From Symbiodinium kawagutii (lineage: Eukaryota > Sar > Dinophyceae > Suessiales > Symbiodiniaceae): a stretch of DNA of 64,000 nucleotides. Below are positions 61,666-64,000 of this stretch, in pieces. Under the pieces are notes generated by a model. That model had not been told where the DNA came from and ran no database searches. It saw only the letters and a program-made list of their open reading frames with translations. Positions within the stretch are counted from its first letter, which is position 1. Every line of letters begins with the position of its first letter. The position numbers were made by a program, and so were the translations under genes. The stretch covers positions 409,594 through 473,593 of the forward strand of contig VSDK01012950.1 of assembly GCA_009767595.1 (NCBI GenBank). The letters are read 5' to 3'.

Positions 61666-62814
61666 CTTTATTGTGGCTGATGTTCAATGACCCGTGATAT
61701 AATTCAATGGTGGCATCCCCATGATTGATAGTTCATGATCGACTCTGCCTACCGTGCTTAGCATTCCAATATGATAAGTAAGCAATACATCAACCTGACA
61801 AAGCATTGATGTTGGTGTTTCTTGGTCATGTGTGGGAAATCCAATCCAATCACCATGTTGATGTGAAATAGATTTCAACAATATTCAGTTTTGCTATGTA
61901 TGGGACATCCAATTAAATCACCATGTTGATGCGAAATTGTACTCAGAATATTCAGTAAGCTGATGGTCAAAGTAAGCTGATGTTTTCAGACCTGACGAAA
62001 GCTTGAGCCGTGAAGGTCTGTGCGTTCAGCATGGCGGTTAGCATTCCATCCACTGGTTGCGAATGGTAGATCCAGGGACAACACATCCTCCCCGTCATAC
62101 GCCCAACAACTTCGAAGTCAGGTGAAGGATCTGTTAGCAATTTATCAACCAGCTAATTGAAACTGATGGAAATAATGATTAATTGATAAGTAACCATCAA
62201 TCATGGAAACACAAGGATCCAGTAATGAATCTCAGTGGGGTAAATTCTGGCCCAATGAACCAGCTCTGTCACAACCATCTCGTTGATGCTTGTACAATAT
62301 TCATGGTTGATACTGGTGAATAACCATGGTCAACATTGGTTCAGAATGGTGGTCAAACCTGGTCAAGACATGTCATTCATGGTTGATGATGGTAAATGGT
62401 TGATCAGCCAATAATGATGACACTATAATGGTTACTAAGCACCTAGTGATGACAATATGGCACGAAATAGGACTGGTTTAATCTATTGGTAATACTAAAT
62501 AACATTGGTTTGCTGGTGGTTTATGACCATGCTCAATAATGACAATGGTCAACAATCTTTCGTAATTTTCTGATAACCATGGACAATGGTCAGTAACAGC
62601 AAACATGATTGATAGTAGATATTTTGCCATTTGGTTCCACCACTGCTGGTACCCTCTTCGCTCGCTCAGTGAAGGATGAAAGTGATACCCCTGGCTCCCA
62701 ATCCCTCCATCCCAATCAACAGCCACACGCTGGATAAATTTGGCGATTGATCGCTCGAAGCAACAACTGCAATCAGTGCCTTGACTACTGAAACCATGAA
62801 TTCTCATGACTTGG
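61666..62814. other. Spacer without a supported gene
   Basis: CACCATGTTGATGTGAAAT / CACCATGTTGATGCGAAAT is repeated at about 61850 and 61919, with GGACATCCAATTAAATCACC and GGAAATCCAATCCAATCACC before them. TGGTTGATAC/TGGTCAA words follow. A minus ORF at 62478-62831 is not supported. Confidence 0.45.
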
Positions 62815-62937
62815 CTGGTTGGTGGTTTCAATCCCTCTCAAAAATTTGAATGAATCCGTCAACCATACAAAGTATCGGTACCAACTACTTTCTGATTGTC
62901 AACTTCGTTAACCAGTGAATCATCAACCAGCAACGAA
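62815..62937. mobile_element. Family C element, copy C5, right end uncertain
   Basis: It starts CTGGTTGGTGGTTTCAATCC then CTCTCAAAAATTTG. The right side has AACCAGTGAATCATCAACCA but no clean inverted end. Confidence 0.45.
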
Positions 62938-63326
62938 TCATTGCCAACCAGCTGGTTGCTGATTGTTATTACAGGTCCACCAAGCAACATCCAGACAAAC
63001 CGAATGGTAGGTTCCAGGTCTGTGCTTATCAAGGCATCGTAAGCCAACCAAGCTACCAACCAACCAACTTGAGAAAGGGGGACACGAAAGGTAGGCATCA
63101 CAAGAGAACATAACAGGAATGTAAGTGGTTGTTATTATTGGCAGGCACGGTTATCAGTGTTGCGTTAACATGCAAATTATGTAATTGTGGTTGTATTGCT
63201 GGGGTCGTTGTGGTGGCCTTGGGTGTTCTGGTTGGCTTAGCTCGGTACATCATGGTTGTTGCGGTTGGCGTGGGCGGTAAGGGGTAGCAGAAATAAACAA
63301 AATAAGAAACCCAGAGGCAAAGAGGG

Positions 63327-63998
63327 CTAGATGAAGTACATGGATTGCAGGTCGATCCAAGAACGGAACGTGGGGCGTGTGGTGTGTTCATCTGTTGGTT
63401 TTCTTGTGAGTGGCATCTTTTTGGCAGGGCGGTGTGCCTTGTGGTGTTTTTGATTGCTGGTGTTTTTTTCGTTTCTGCGGGTCGGTGTTTTGATTGCCGG
63501 CAATTTGCGCGGCTGATTTTTGAGGAACATTTTGCTTTGTTCACTGGCAGGTTTGTTTGCTGTTGTTTTCTTAATTTTCTTGTGTTGGTGCTTTAGGCGG
63601 TCGGTGTTTTGGTGTTTTTGCTGGTCTGCCTTGGTGTTTTTGTTTGCTGCTGTGGGTAGGTAATTTTGTTTGCCGGCGTTGCGGGGCCGATGTGCTTGTG
63701 AGCACGCGGTGTTTTTATGACCTGTTTTGTGTTGGTGTTTGGGTCTGCTGGCGCCATGGTTTTCTCGAATTTTTGTGGGGCGATATTTTTTGGGATGTTG
63801 TTGGGGCTGGGGGTTGGGACTTCTGGTAGCTAGTGTATTTTTGCCACAATTTTTGTCAGCTGGTGTTTTTTGTTCACCAGTGTCTTTGTCTGCTGGCGGG
63901 TTTGCTGGCGGCGTGTTTGTGCCGTAGAATAGTTCGGCGCTGGTGTTTTGAGAGCTGCACAAGCCGACAAAAAAACAAAAAATATCACAAAAAAACAC
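63327..63998 (-). other. Low-complexity Lys/Pro/Thr-rich open frame at the window edge
   Basis: The minus frame is open for 223 codons (TPPANPPADKDTGEQKTPAD, KHQHKTGHKNTACSQAH, RNEKNTSNQKHHKAHRPAK) and other minus frames are long too (63098-63544). The DNA is A+C-rich on this strand (AACACCAGC(A/T)GACAAA words), so stop codons are rare by composition alone. I treat it as compositional unless transcripts say otherwise. It may run past the window end. Confidence 0.35.
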
Positions 63999-64000
63999 GA

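Noticed and set aside
1..64000. CRISPR arrays, bacterial operons, rRNA or tRNA genes
   Set aside because: No array of fixed-length repeats with unique spacers, no Shine-Dalgarno-led gene series, and no conserved rRNA or tRNA blocks could be found by eye. The tandem repeats have no spacers.

Overview
Kind of organism. The window looks like nuclear DNA of a dinoflagellate, most likely in the Suessiales/Symbiodiniaceae sphere. The reasons are: (1) four intronless genes with an N-terminal ubiquitin-like domain followed by a 41-residue RCC1-like repeat built on FAAILADGSVVTWG, a gene type very common in Symbiodiniaceae genomes; (2) a 732-residue ubiquitin-like/FNIP-repeat gene of the same style; (3) a decayed repeat (about 14.0-15.0 kb) whose frames contain TILTSKCASR and RTRRFSE, words I associate with Symbiodinium transcripts; (4) small exons that fit best with GT or GC donors and AG|G acceptors; (5) very large repeat-filled spacers. 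There is no bacterial operon structure and I found no rRNA or tRNA gene. A 10-base assembly gap lies at 43663-43672.

Layout. 0-11 kb: small GC-rich exon-like islands on the minus strand. Eleven can be chained with matching codon phase into one split gene (3456-10902), with introns full of inverted-repeat elements and microsatellites. 11-16 kb: inverted-repeat elements, a decayed satellite and a 550-bp GATA tract. 16.2-20.9 kb: the FNIP gene and RCC1 gene 1, both minus. 21-30 kb: repeats with isolated exon-like islands (good ones at 22.2 and 28.2 kb, minus). 31-32.3 kb: RCC1 gene 2. 33-45 kb: elements and exon-like islands on both strands, with a possible copia reverse transcriptase remnant beside the gap. 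45.3-46.0 kb: a short minus-strand split gene in which one intron coincides with a terminal-inverted-repeat element. 48.7-52.0 kb: a hot spot of about a dozen small elements, some nested or abutting. 53.4-54.9 and 60.0-61.5 kb: RCC1 genes 3 and 4, minus.

Repeat families. At least eight families of short non-coding inverted-repeat elements (about 70-180 bp) can be defined here. The two largest are family A (ends TGGCTATGGGTCAA, variable 2-bp target duplication) and family B (ends TGGTGGTTTCTCAAAATAGG, usually TA duplication). They lie directly against exon-like islands, so they shape the introns. The five large genes share a Ubl-plus-tandem-repeat plan, point the same way, and look like products of local and internal duplication.

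Limits. Strand and frame of isolated exon-like islands are often ambiguous because the antisense frames are also open. No transcript or homology search was possible. Splice sites are inferred by eye from frame, phase, GC3 and AG/GT context.
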